A DNA stretch of 51,600 nucleotides from a virus. Shown here piece by piece: positions 31,443 to 41,373 of the stretch (positions are counted from its first letter, which is position 1; every line of letters starts with the position of its first letter). Position numbers and translations under genes: made by a program. The stretch lies in the IMG/VR virus record IMGVR_UViG_3300030333_003501, positions 1 to 51,600 of that record; one strand, given 5' to 3'. A model generated the notes under the pieces. That model saw nothing but the letters and a program-made list of their open reading frames with translations. It had not been told where the DNA came from and searched no databases.

Positions 31443-33950
31443 ATGGCAACAACAGCACATGTAGGAGATACAAGGGCATTGGTCTTTCCTGTGATGTGTG
31501 ATGGATATCTGAAGATAGAGTATGATGACTACAATAGTGACAATCTAACTGGCAGTAACACAATAGATTTGTCTAGAAATCAACTATGGGATTATGGTGG
31601 GCCTTTCTCGATAGAGGCAATTATAACTCCGTATGATGTAAATGGAATCGGACACAGAACAAGTGGTCAGGGAAGATTGGATAGCACTAAGACTCCACCT
31701 AGCCCTAACTTGTCCTTGGATGACCAAACAAATAATACATCTAATTATCAAAGCGTATCTTATTTCGGGGCTGGAAGAAACACACACAAGATGATGATAT
31801 TTTGCAATGACTATCTGAAGTTCTATCTACAAAACACGACATCATCTAATTTCAATCAACCAGCAGAATACAAACTAGTTGTTGAATTAACAGATTCTGT
31901 TGGAACACCAATAGCACACACAGTAGCGAGTGACCCTGTATTTGTATCTAAGAAAAATCTGCATGGATACTATGATGCTGATGGATTTTATGATGGTATT
32001 ACAACATCTAAAACTAAGATAACTAGTAGTGCAACAGGGTCTCTACCAACTGCGACAGCAGAGATAACAGGGAATTTGGCTAGTTTCACTAACACTGCGG
32101 CAGTTCCTGCCACATTAGGAACAGCAACTGTCACAGTGGCAAATCAACCTACCGTAGCCGATGGCTCGTTAGACACATCTCCCATTAGTGGAGTAAAAGC
32201 AACTGGAACTATTGCAGTGAATGGCGACATTAGTGGTGCATGTGTTGATTTAACTGCATTAACCAGTTTAAATCAAACGGCTTCTGAAGCAGAAATAAAT
32301 GCCGCAGCAGTAACAATATACAATGATGGAACAGGCACAGATGATACATTCAGATTTGTTGCAGTAGATGCTGGTGATTTTAGCGGCGACACAAGAAGCG
32401 GAAGCACATTAGCAGATGTCATTGAGGCAAGTGGTGGAACTTATATGCCTGATAATCCTAATAGAACTATTACCTTTTCAGTAAGTGGAACTAATACTAC
32501 TGATATGACTGAACTTCGGACAATTATCGGAACTCATGTGGGTGGAACTGTGACTGGATTAGATGTATACTCTAATAGCACAGCAGATGCAAAAACAATG
32601 AATCTCACTCTTACTTCAGGGGCTTCTTCTAGTTCATACGCTAGTTACAACAATAGCATTGTAGTAGGGAGTGGTATTGGTAGTAGTAGTTATGTAACTG
32701 CAAGTGGAATGTCAGGTGGTGTAAATCAAAACAACTCCACCACTAACATAAACGAATACATACGAATAAAGGTAGCAGATGCTAATGGTAGTGTTACGGG
32801 AGATAGACAGCAGTATTTCAAATTCTATCCTTCCACTTCAGGAACTAATGGAGCAACTACGACAACATCGGATGGAACTACTGTTCGTAGAGTATTAGTT
32901 GGGGGGAGTGTCAGTGCAACTGCCAATTATTTGCGGTTGGCAATAAATACTGCATTCGGGAGTGGGACTGCTACTCTTTCAGGTGCTGTTGTAACTATAA
33001 CCTCACCAAATACATCGGGAACGAATCAACCTCCAAGTGGGGTATTCCAAAGGAGCAGTGAATACATTACTCATAGTGTTGTGACAGTTGGCTCTAACCC
33101 ATATCAAAACTATGTTGCGGCAACTCCTGCTACTACGCCAACTGCCTTCATTACCATAGAGGATAGTGCTGGTCTTGTCAAGAAGTATAAGCCTAGTAAG
33201 GGAGATAACAGTGAGACTACTGGTTCTACTGCATCAGAAGGTAGCAATGATGTTGTGTTTTTCATTAATGATGCAAGCAGCACTGCCACTACTGCCACTA
33301 ATCTAAGAACTGCTATACTCGGTTCTAGTGGTCACAATGGTTCTCTAACTGCTGTTAGAAGTGGAAGCACACTTAGCATAGGGGCTGCTTCAGCAGGAGA
33401 CCAAGCAATTAGTAGCACAGGGATATCTTCAGGCATCTCATTGACTGCATTCAGCACTAACACACAAACAATAACTGTGGCTTCAGGAGAAACAGATGGG
33501 TTAGGTGCAGGGAATCAGATATATGATAACAATGGAACTCTGATTGGAACTGTGTCTACTATTAGCGGGAATGATATCAATCTTGCAGAAAACCCTGACA
33601 CGACTGTTACTTCAACGCTATACACTGACCAACTTAAGGAAGCACTATACTTAGAGCAACTGAGTAAAGTTGGGGTTTCTTTCGATAAGAATACAATTAC
33701 GCTATATGTCAATAATCAGCCTGTGACAAGAGCCAAAGTAAACATCGGTAAGTTCAGACTGGACACGAATCCGGGCGATTGTTATATTGGTCAAGATGCA
33801 AGTCTGTCGGCTACTGCTAGAAAGGCCACACAATTCATGGGCGAACTCTATGAGATTGCATTTCATAAGTCTGCTACTCCATGCGCGACTATCAATACTC
33901 TAACTCCTAATTATAGTGACACACTATTCTACTACTCTTTTGGTGATTGA
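31443..33950 (+). CDS. Tail protein with split LamG-like domain (835 aa)
   Basis: An AGGTGA site precedes the ATG. The N-terminal 180 residues (WDYGGPFSIEAIITPYDVNG) and the C-terminal 110 (KVGVSFDKNTITLYVNNQPV; MGELYEIAFHKSATP) together read like the two halves of a LamG/concanavalin-like sheet. The span between, about residues 190-690, holds Ser/Thr/Gly-rich beta repeats. At least two share a layout: an ITIEDSAGLVKKY or IRIKVADANGSV strand pair, a NLRTAILG or YLRLAINTAFG helix, then SGSTLSIGAAS or SGAVVTITSPN. Such proteins usually bind sugars or sit at the tail tip. Confidence 0.6.
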   Translation: MATTAHVGDTRALVFPVMCDGYLKIEYDDYNSDNLTGSNTIDLSRNQLWDYGGPFSIEAIITPYDVNGIGHRTSGQGRLDSTKTPPSPNLSLDDQTNNTSNYQSVSYFGAGRNTHKMMIFCNDYLKFYLQNTTSSNFNQPAEYKLVVELTDSVGTPIAHTVASDPVFVSKKNLHGYYDADGFYDGITTSKTKITSSATGSLPTATAEITGNLASFTNTAAVPATLGTATVTVANQPTVADGSLDTSPISGVKATGTIAVNGDISGACVDLTALTSLNQTASEAEINAAAVTIYNDGTGTDDTFRFVAVDAGDFSGDTRSGSTLADVIEASGGTYMPDNPNRTITFSVSGTNTTDMTELRTIIGTHVGGTVTGLDVYSNSTADAKTMNLTLTSGASSSSYASYNNSIVVGSGIGSSSYVTASGMSGGVNQNNSTTNINEYIRIKVADANGSVTGDRQQYFKFYPSTSGTNGATTTTSDGTTVRRVLVGGSVSATANYLRLAINTAFGSGTATLSGAVVTITSPNTSGTNQPPSGVFQRSSEYITHSVVTVGSNPYQNYVAATPATTPTAFITIEDSAGLVKKYKPSKGDNSETTGSTASEGSNDVVFFINDASSTATTATNLRTAILGSSGHNGSLTAVRSGSTLSIGAASAGDQAISSTGISSGISLTAFSTNTQTITVASGETDGLGAGNQIYDNNGTLIGTVSTISGNDINLAENPDTTVTSTLYTDQLKEALYLEQLSKVGVSFDKNTITLYVNNQPVTRAKVNIGKFRLDTNPGDCYIGQDASLSATARKATQFMGELYEIAFHKSATPCATINTLTPNYSDTLFYYSFGD

Positions 33951-33952
33951 TA

Positions 33953-36900
33953 ATGGCAAAGGCAAACGGCACGATGGTTTATCCCTTGACATCACAAGTA
34001 AATGATGCTGATGCAAATGAAGCCTATGCTACCATGACAACTGAGTTTTCTTCAGGGAAGGCATTCAAGGATGTCTCTGTTAATCCTAAACTAAAGGCTA
34101 CATATGTAGAAGCAGAGCAGAACGGAACTGGTAGTGCTACCTCTGATGTTGTCGCATCTGCTATCTTCACTGAGATTAGGAAAGGGCCACATGGGGCTTC
34201 TATCTCTAATGATAAGGCTGACCAAATCGGAAATAGAATTCTGCCAGTAGATACTACATTAACCGCATATGCAACGAACAAGGAACTTACTGCATCATAC
34301 AAAATGAAGGTATATGATACCAGTATTAGTGCTGGAAATACTAATCGAAAGTTGGTGTATGCTGATACTTCGTTGGGTGCAACTGTGATAGACCATCCTG
34401 CTACTGATATAGTAGCGTTGGATATTGAGAACTATGATTATTTCATTATGATTAATCCTGAGATATTTGATTCTACCACTCAAACAGATAGTGCTAGACC
34501 GCATTTCGCCAAGATAACTCAGATAGCAACCTTCTCTGAGTTTGGTGATGGAGTGGAATTTACACCTAAGTATCCTAGTCCAATACCAAAAGGAACTAAC
34601 TTTGAGATATTCAAAGGGCCAGCAAAGACAGCCACAGATGTTATGGCGGTAAGTTATGGGTTGAGAGGAGACAATCAGGCTTCAACGGATAACTATGATG
34701 TTCTCAATCTAGTTGCTACTCCTACCTTCTACTTCTACAATGATAGGTTGGAACAAGACGACCAGTTAGACTACATGGAGAAATACACTCTAACTAGACT
34801 TAGATGGTATGACTACTCTGCTTCTGTGACTATGACATCTAACACTGAAATAGCATTATACTCAGAGGGAAGTAGCACTGTCAAATTCACAACAAATGGC
34901 ACATCTGAAACAGACAAATTGTGTGCAGGGATGTCTCTTTTTGATAGTGCAACAGATGAATGGTATGGTAACATCAAACAAATTGTAAATTTGAGTAATG
35001 ATATCTATCTAGAAGTTGCATACAAAGCAAAGACTGCAACAACAAATAACTTCACTGTGAAGATAGGAAAGGGAATACAGAATATAGTGTTCAGGACAGA
35101 AGCAAGGCTCAAAGGAACTATACCAAATATAGGAAAAAGCAAATTGGATGCCACTCTTGTAGATAATCTTAGAACCACAGATGATGGAGATGGTAGTTTT
35201 GACCCGATGTTTTGGCAGAAGGCATTTCCTAATATGAAAAGGCATGAAACAGATAGCACTACTGCTAGTGCTTCTACTCTTGATGGTAATATGAATGGCC
35301 CATCAAGATACATTACAACAGACCCAAGACCCCGTAGAAATGACATCATACCACTGACTACTGATGTTATTGTGAATAGCCCTCAAAACAAAATGAGCAA
35401 GATATGTAAAGTCATCACTATGAATAATTCAGGTATGATGCCTCATAAGATAAGGCAATCACAGACTCTGAAAGTAATGAAAACTGTATTCAGTGATAAA
35501 TCAACATTCAAGAAACTGCCCTTCAAGGCTTCTAAGGTAGATGGTGCTAATGAGATTAGATTTATTGAGATGGATGATGCTCATGATTACAATCTCTCAG
35601 ATAAACTCCCTACAAATTCGATACTCAGGATAGATGGGTATTACTATGTGGTAAATGAACAACAGGCTGTATCTTCAGGAACACAAGATATTACAGTCAA
35701 GGCAAATAAGACTCTGAAGGCAAATACATTCACTGTTGCTGCAACGGTGCATGAGTTTCAGAATGAGGATGTGGAGATTGCTTCTTGGACTGGTGTATTA
35801 AACACAGAGAACTTCGATTCGGATACGCAAGTAGAATATGCTGATGGAGACAGACTCACTGTTTCAGGCACAACTGTCAAGAAGGAAGATTCCAAATTCT
35901 ATGACACGAAGGTAGTGTTTTCTAATTTGAGTGGACATCAAAACAGTGTTGACTTAATTGACAAGGATATGGAGTATGTTAAGTTCCAAGATGCTAGTCG
36001 AAAGTTCTACCAAAATAGTAGCATTCAACGCTTTTACTATTATGAAGACACTTACAGCCTACAAGAAGAAGTGTTCAGTGGAATAGTGGAATTAACAGAG
36101 ACATCAGCAGAGAAGGGTCTCTCTATGATGGTTATCGAAGGTAGGGACAAGAATGCATCATTGTTGAATACTCTAGTGGACAAGAACCTTGCTTTCTCGG
36201 AGGATATGGTGTATAGTGGATTAAACCCAATCGCTCCGTCTTCTGCATTGACTTCTACTTCAATGCGAGTTGCAGATGTCACAAGCCATACAATAACTAT
36301 GCATAGCGATTCGCAATCATTCAACCCAAAGAGAAAAACTCTATTGTTCACTAGAAGCACTACTGAAGCAGACAATATGAAGTTCATTGGTGAGGTTGCT
36401 TCAACAGGAACAGCACCAGTAAGTGGTGCTAGAACAGTAACGCTATCACATAGACCATTAACTAACATATTAGCAGGTAATACTTGGAATAGCATCTACA
36501 CCTATGACCCATTATTAGCAGTAACATACCTTTCAGGAGTGAAGGCATTAGGGAGCAATCCTGCACTCACAAATACCACCACTGATTTTTCAAGGGTTAG
36601 CGATAAGGGAGTTGTGTTCTCTGACTCTTATCAGATTTCAAGGATAAACAATAGTCCAACTCACACTTTGACTAAACTTGAGTCTACATCCAATACAGGG
36701 TCATTTGGTGAGAATAGAACACTAGGCTACGATATAACAGACCCGATTAGCATTAAGTCATTAGATAGCAGTGTTGCTACACAGGATTCCACTTTCGCAT
36801 TCCAACTATCAAACGAGACTGGTGTTTCAACTGATAAAATAAATAAGATGACCTTTGCATCTGAAATGTTCGATGTAGTTGAAACCATATCAAAAGACGA

Positions 36901-39900
36901 TGGCGGATTCCGAATGTCCATTGCTCCTGTATGTCCAATAGTAATGGGAAGGATAGAGAGTAACACTAGTGATACTAGAGCCTCTCATTCTCTTTATCTT
37001 GTTAACAACAACATCAACTCAGGTGGATTCATACATCGAATAGATGCACAGGATGGAAGCACAGGAAATCTAGATTATACTAGTGCAGATAATATGTATA
37101 CTCCGAGAGAGACCTATCGCTATTGGGATTTGCAAAAACTGTCTTATGGTTCACTTACTAAGTCGGATGCTGGAATATACTTGAACAGCAAGAGTCCACA
37201 GGCTATTGGTGGATATGCCATAGCCTATCCAATAAAGGGGAATGGTATTGCTCCTTCTACTTCTACTCTATCTCCTTCTACTGCTCCCATTCTTGGTAGC
37301 AACATGCTGGATGATAACTATACTCTGCGACATACGGCTGGAAGCCCATTCGCAACGGTGAGTCCCACTTCTCTTCCCCACGAAACGGTATTGAGATATG
37401 GAAGCAATAATTCTACTGCCAGCGAGATAGGTAATTTGTTGAATCATTCTCCCTCTGCACAGAACTACGAGTTGTTTGCGACAGGGGATTTGTTCCCGTA
37501 TTCTAAACTAAGATACAATAACATAGGATATGAGACACTTAATTTTGAGACTCTTTCTTGTCTTTTGGAGAGTGAAGGTGCTGCTTCTACAACAAGCATT
37601 TCACACTCATCATACTCAGGAAAGACGAATTCTGCCGAAAAGAGGGATACTAACTATGAGAGAGCATCAATAAAGTCTGCTAGTAAGACTACGAATCAGA
37701 TGAAGAGATTTGGGGTAGTTAGATTAGTAGAGGCAACATATGATTGGCATTTCAATCCAATAGACCCCGATGATTTACCATCCCCTAGTGATTCAGTGAT
37801 TGAGTTAGCAAAGTATCAGATGGTCAAGCCCCCTGAAAGCGTTAGCAATCTAAATCTAAATGTAGTCATTGATAGTGGTAATCACAAAATCACATTTACT
37901 GGTGGAGGCACTGTATCTCTCAGTTCAGGAGATGTGCTATTCAGAAAGGATACAGGGCAAGCGGTGTTCGTAGTATCAGCAGATGTGAATTTAGCAACAA
38001 ACACCACATCTGCAAACTTGAAGAATGTGACAGGAAGCACAGATGCCTTGAATACACCCGCTTATCTAATCAAGGAGTATGGGAAACTGTCCTTCGATGT
38101 GAGGAAATTTACCGGAGATTCATTCTCCAATCCCATTCTGAACGGTCAAGATAATGCAACAAAAAAATTCGACTTTACGAGTGTCTATTTGGTTAGGCCA
38201 AACCATTGTGCTGATGATGGGAATTTCAAGTATGCACGATTACAGCGTTCAGATGCTGGCACAGGAGGAGCAGATGCAAACAATGTATACCTTCCCCTTG
38301 TCTTTAATGCGACAAAGAGTTCAGACGCAACCATTGGGACACTAGACATATCGGATGAATCTCCATATCACCCACCTGAGACTTGGCATACTCTTACTGG
38401 TGGAGATGCGTATGTTAACACATCAAGGGTTATTGCTGGACTGCTGAAAAATACAACGGCGAATAGTAGTAATGGGTTTATCACAACGAGCATTACTACT
38501 TCACAGAAGTATGGATTAGCCGAGTCTGCAAATATCTATGATAACTGCGTGGGAGTTTTCAGAAATGTTAGGAAGGCATCTCATGGTGGCCCTGATGTTC
38601 CTGAAGACCTGTATCAGACAAGTGCTAGATTAGGAATAGAAGATGATAGCATAAGTTCCCATTCGTCAATGCTCCATTCGAGTGTAGGCACTGCCAATGG
38701 AAGTCATACTGATAACACTAGAGTCTTTCAAATCCCCCCAACAGGAAGCAGTGGTGTGGTTTCTTATGCAATATCAGGAACATCCACAAGGTCTTCGCAA
38801 GTATCGCAAGCAGACGGAACTAGTATAATAAATGATATTAATTTCTTCTTATCAGATGGGGAGCATACTCCGATTGGCTTTACTAGGAAATATTCACACA
38901 GTTCACTTGACCACACAACAGAAACAGACGGAATTCCTGATTCACAGGACAAAGGTGGATTATACAGGGCGCAAATGATGATAAAGCCAATCTTGGATAT
39001 ATCTAGGTCGGATGTGTCACTGAATACCGAGAGAGATGTAATAACAATCACAACATCCGGCGCGACAAAACATGCATGGGTGACTTTTGTTCCCAAGTTG
39101 ACTGGACACTATCTAGTTTCTGAGAAGGAGCAAGAAGAAGGAGCAGATGTAAACTTGGGTTCAGTTGGTGTAAATATAGTAGATAGAGACCACCATGAAA
39201 TCACCATGCAGTCTTCAGGCGGTAATATAGGGCATCTCTCTAAGATAATTAAACATACAACTGACCAAACATCCGTTAGTCAAGGAACAGTTACTCATGT
39301 TCTTTACTTAGATAGGCCACTACCTGCTGTGGAACAGGTTGGAAGTCAGTATCATAGTCTCAGGCCACTTTACAGATTGATGAGGATATCAGAGAAAACT
39401 TTCAGGAATACTCCTAATGAAATAATATTGAACAGAATGCATTCTACCGGATTGGATTACAGTGAAACATCTTCATGCTTTACTAGTGGAGAGATAGATG
39501 GTCGGAGTCCTTCAGGATTTAATCATATGAATTTGAATGAAGGAGTGTTTGCTGCTTATGTTCTGATGAATTTAGATGTAGCACCTCCTTCACCTTCCAA
39601 CCAATCTCTGATTCCTGAGTTCGCATCGTTATCTTCTGCTAACCTGCCTTATTCTGATGGGGATGTTTTTGATTGCTTTATCACGGATGGAATAAATAAA
39701 CAGAGAAAGCAAGTAACTGTGTCAATCAAGGCTAAGTCAAAAACTAATGGAATCAGGAGAGATGAGAGAAAACTTACTTTTGAGGGGGAAATAACAGGCA
39801 ATGGAGTAGTTTCCTTTGGTGAAATAATTGATTTAGAACTCAGAAAGAAGCCTGACTTGGCTAACATCACGAAATGTCATATTGGGACAAGCATCATTAT

Positions 39901-41014
39901 CGGTGAGGAAGTAGAAACAGAGATGGAAAATCTTGCCAAAGAAGCAGGATTAGGCGTGAATATGATACAGACCCAAGCAGACTTCACAGGAAACATCGTT
40001 CAATCGGTAAGCAACAATGTGATAACTTGTAAGGCAGAAATTGAGAATGTTGTAGCGGGAGATGTAATCTATACTCATGAGGGATATCCAATAGGTGTGG
40101 TAGGTTCTGTATCAGGAAGCACCATCACTGTGACTGATATTCACACAGATGCAGATGTAGATTTATGGTTTGTGCCTCTTCTAAATGATGAGATAGTTAA
40201 GAGAAACAAGAAGACTTTCATTTCTACGAATAATTTCACACAGACCTCTGCGTTTAACGCATTGAACAAATTAGCGGCAAAGAAGAACTTGGATTTTAAT
40301 ATCAAAGATAAAAAAGTGGTATTTCGGGACTTAGATAATGCACCTCTGTTGAGAAAACAGCGAATTTCCTATCTAACTAACAAAGTGTTCTCTGTGAAGA
40401 AGAATAGTTCCTTGTTCGCTAAAGCGAATAAAGTCACAGTTATTGGTGATAAAATAAGAACTAGTGTCTCCAATGACGATGATGGCACACACATCAGTTT
40501 CGTTGACCCTACGATTAGAAACATCACTGATGCTAAAGTGAAGGCAAACGAATTACTAGAACTTCATTCATCAGATGCTAGAAAGATAACTCTAAATCTA
40601 GAAAAAACAGGGCTTGAAACATTAGAAGCAGGAGATATTGTGTTCCTTGATTTCCCACAATATGATATTCCACCGGATGACTACATCATATTTGAGATAG
40701 AAAATGTATTGACTCCTACATTAACAATGACAGTAGGGACTTTCGACAAGACAATTGCCGAGAGATTAGCCGAATTAGGAACTCAACAGAGGTCTAGTAG
40801 TTCTACTCTATTCAATAGAAACGCAGAGCAAGTTAGTAGTGGTAAACTTCTAACAGACTCTATACCGTTAAAGACTACATTGGTTCAGTATACAATCACA
40901 GGGACAGGTGAGACAGCCAATATGGGCTTTGATGACCTGTTCGGTTTTGGTGAGACAGTAGGATTTGAGACAACAGCGAATCAAGTGATAGGATATTACA
41001 CAAGTGAGGACTAA
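33953..41014 (+). CDS. Giant tail hub/tip protein (2353 aa)
   Basis: The start at ATG 33953 follows GGTGATT. The long protein is beta-rich. Around residues 700-745 the segment FSGIVELTETSAEKGLSMM and EGRDKNASLLNTLVDKNLAF resembles the first part of a tail hub (gpD-like) domain. Near residues 2100-2320, FNALNKLAAKKNLDFNIKD and the strand run to IFEIENVLTPTLTMTVG resemble its second part. Between lie about 1300 residues of Ser/Thr/Asn-rich sequence. The hub would anchor the fibres and hold the tape measure end. The domain call is based on pattern, not on an alignment. Confidence 0.6.
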   Translation: MAKANGTMVYPLTSQVNDADANEAYATMTTEFSSGKAFKDVSVNPKLKATYVEAEQNGTGSATSDVVASAIFTEIRKGPHGASISNDKADQIGNRILPVDTTLTAYATNKELTASYKMKVYDTSISAGNTNRKLVYADTSLGATVIDHPATDIVALDIENYDYFIMINPEIFDSTTQTDSARPHFAKITQIATFSEFGDGVEFTPKYPSPIPKGTNFEIFKGPAKTATDVMAVSYGLRGDNQASTDNYDVLNLVATPTFYFYNDRLEQDDQLDYMEKYTLTRLRWYDYSASVTMTSNTEIALYSEGSSTVKFTTNGTSETDKLCAGMSLFDSATDEWYGNIKQIVNLSNDIYLEVAYKAKTATTNNFTVKIGKGIQNIVFRTEARLKGTIPNIGKSKLDATLVDNLRTTDDGDGSFDPMFWQKAFPNMKRHETDSTTASASTLDGNMNGPSRYITTDPRPRRNDIIPLTTDVIVNSPQNKMSKICKVITMNNSGMMPHKIRQSQTLKVMKTVFSDKSTFKKLPFKASKVDGANEIRFIEMDDAHDYNLSDKLPTNSILRIDGYYYVVNEQQAVSSGTQDITVKANKTLKANTFTVAATVHEFQNEDVEIASWTGVLNTENFDSDTQVEYADGDRLTVSGTTVKKEDSKFYDTKVVFSNLSGHQNSVDLIDKDMEYVKFQDASRKFYQNSSIQRFYYYEDTYSLQEEVFSGIVELTETSAEKGLSMMVIEGRDKNASLLNTLVDKNLAFSEDMVYSGLNPIAPSSALTSTSMRVADVTSHTITMHSDSQSFNPKRKTLLFTRSTTEADNMKFIGEVASTGTAPVSGARTVTLSHRPLTNILAGNTWNSIYTYDPLLAVTYLSGVKALGSNPALTNTTTDFSRVSDKGVVFSDSYQISRINNSPTHTLTKLESTSNTGSFGENRTLGYDITDPISIKSLDSSVATQDSTFAFQLSNETGVSTDKINKMTFASEMFDVVETISKDDGGFRMSIAPVCPIVMGRIESNTSDTRASHSLYLVNNNINSGGFIHRIDAQDGSTGNLDYTSADNMYTPRETYRYWDLQKLSYGSLTKSDAGIYLNSKSPQAIGGYAIAYPIKGNGIAPSTSTLSPSTAPILGSNMLDDNYTLRHTAGSPFATVSPTSLPHETVLRYGSNNSTASEIGNLLNHSPSAQNYELFATGDLFPYSKLRYNNIGYETLNFETLSCLLESEGAASTTSISHSSYSGKTNSAEKRDTNYERASIKSASKTTNQMKRFGVVRLVEATYDWHFNPIDPDDLPSPSDSVIELAKYQMVKPPESVSNLNLNVVIDSGNHKITFTGGGTVSLSSGDVLFRKDTGQAVFVVSADVNLATNTTSANLKNVTGSTDALNTPAYLIKEYGKLSFDVRKFTGDSFSNPILNGQDNATKKFDFTSVYLVRPNHCADDGNFKYARLQRSDAGTGGADANNVYLPLVFNATKSSDATIGTLDISDESPYHPPETWHTLTGGDAYVNTSRVIAGLLKNTTANSSNGFITTSITTSQKYGLAESANIYDNCVGVFRNVRKASHGGPDVPEDLYQTSARLGIEDDSISSHSSMLHSSVGTANGSHTDNTRVFQIPPTGSSGVVSYAISGTSTRSSQVSQADGTSIINDINFFLSDGEHTPIGFTRKYSHSSLDHTTETDGIPDSQDKGGLYRAQMMIKPILDISRSDVSLNTERDVITITTSGATKHAWVTFVPKLTGHYLVSEKEQEEGADVNLGSVGVNIVDRDHHEITMQSSGGNIGHLSKIIKHTTDQTSVSQGTVTHVLYLDRPLPAVEQVGSQYHSLRPLYRLMRISEKTFRNTPNEIILNRMHSTGLDYSETSSCFTSGEIDGRSPSGFNHMNLNEGVFAAYVLMNLDVAPPSPSNQSLIPEFASLSSANLPYSDGDVFDCFITDGINKQRKQVTVSIKAKSKTNGIRRDERKLTFEGEITGNGVVSFGEIIDLELRKKPDLANITKCHIGTSIIIGEEVETEMENLAKEAGLGVNMIQTQADFTGNIVQSVSNNVITCKAEIENVVAGDVIYTHEGYPIGVVGSVSGSTITVTDIHTDADVDLWFVPLLNDEIVKRNKKTFISTNNFTQTSAFNALNKLAAKKNLDFNIKDKKVVFRDLDNAPLLRKQRISYLTNKVFSVKKNSSLFAKANKVTVIGDKIRTSVSNDDDGTHISFVDPTIRNITDAKVKANELLELHSSDARKITLNLEKTGLETLEAGDIVFLDFPQYDIPPDDYIIFEIENVLTPTLTMTVGTFDKTIAERLAELGTQQRSSSSTLFNRNAEQVSSGKLLTDSIPLKTTLVQYTITGTGETANMGFDDLFGFGETVGFETTANQVIGYYTSED

Positions 41015-41016
41015 AC

Positions 41017-41373
41017 ATGACAGTGGTAAATGAAGGAGCAAGCGCAATAGCGACACTAATAGCAAGCAACTACGATGTAATTGCTATTGGAGATGGGAGA
41101 GATAGCACATCTTCTAGCCAAACAGGGTTGAATAATTTCACCTTTCAAAAGACAGGGCAAACACCCACTGTCATAGGTTCTACTTTGATTTACAATGTTG
41201 ATTTCACAGGAGCGCAAATACCAGCATCAGGCGTTTCAGAATTAGGTATCTTCGCATCGGGAACTACTAACGGGAACGGCACTTTATTGAGCCGAGTCAC
41301 TTTCACGAATACTGGTGTTGTAGCGAGTGGGGATACTGTTTCGTTTACGATTAGGATAGAGGTGGGTAACTAA
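41017..41373 (+). CDS. Small tail-tip/fibre attachment protein (118 aa)
   Basis: GTGAGG lies upstream of the ATG. The sequence is Thr/Gly/Ser-rich with strands such as DVIAIGDGRDST, SELGIFASGTTNG and TVSFTIRIEVGN. Proteins of this kind often sit between hub and fibre genes and link them. The stop overlaps the fibre ATG (TAATG). No firm family assignment can be made. Confidence 0.5.
   Translation: MTVVNEGASAIATLIASNYDVIAIGDGRDSTSSSQTGLNNFTFQKTGQTPTVIGSTLIYNVDFTGAQIPASGVSELGIFASGTTNGNGTLLSRVTFTNTGVVASGDTVSFTIRIEVGN

Noticed and set aside
38154-38345. Second + strand frame inside the tail hub gene
   Set aside because: It lies wholly within a large well-supported gene, has no ribosome binding site and an unremarkable Gln/Met-rich product.
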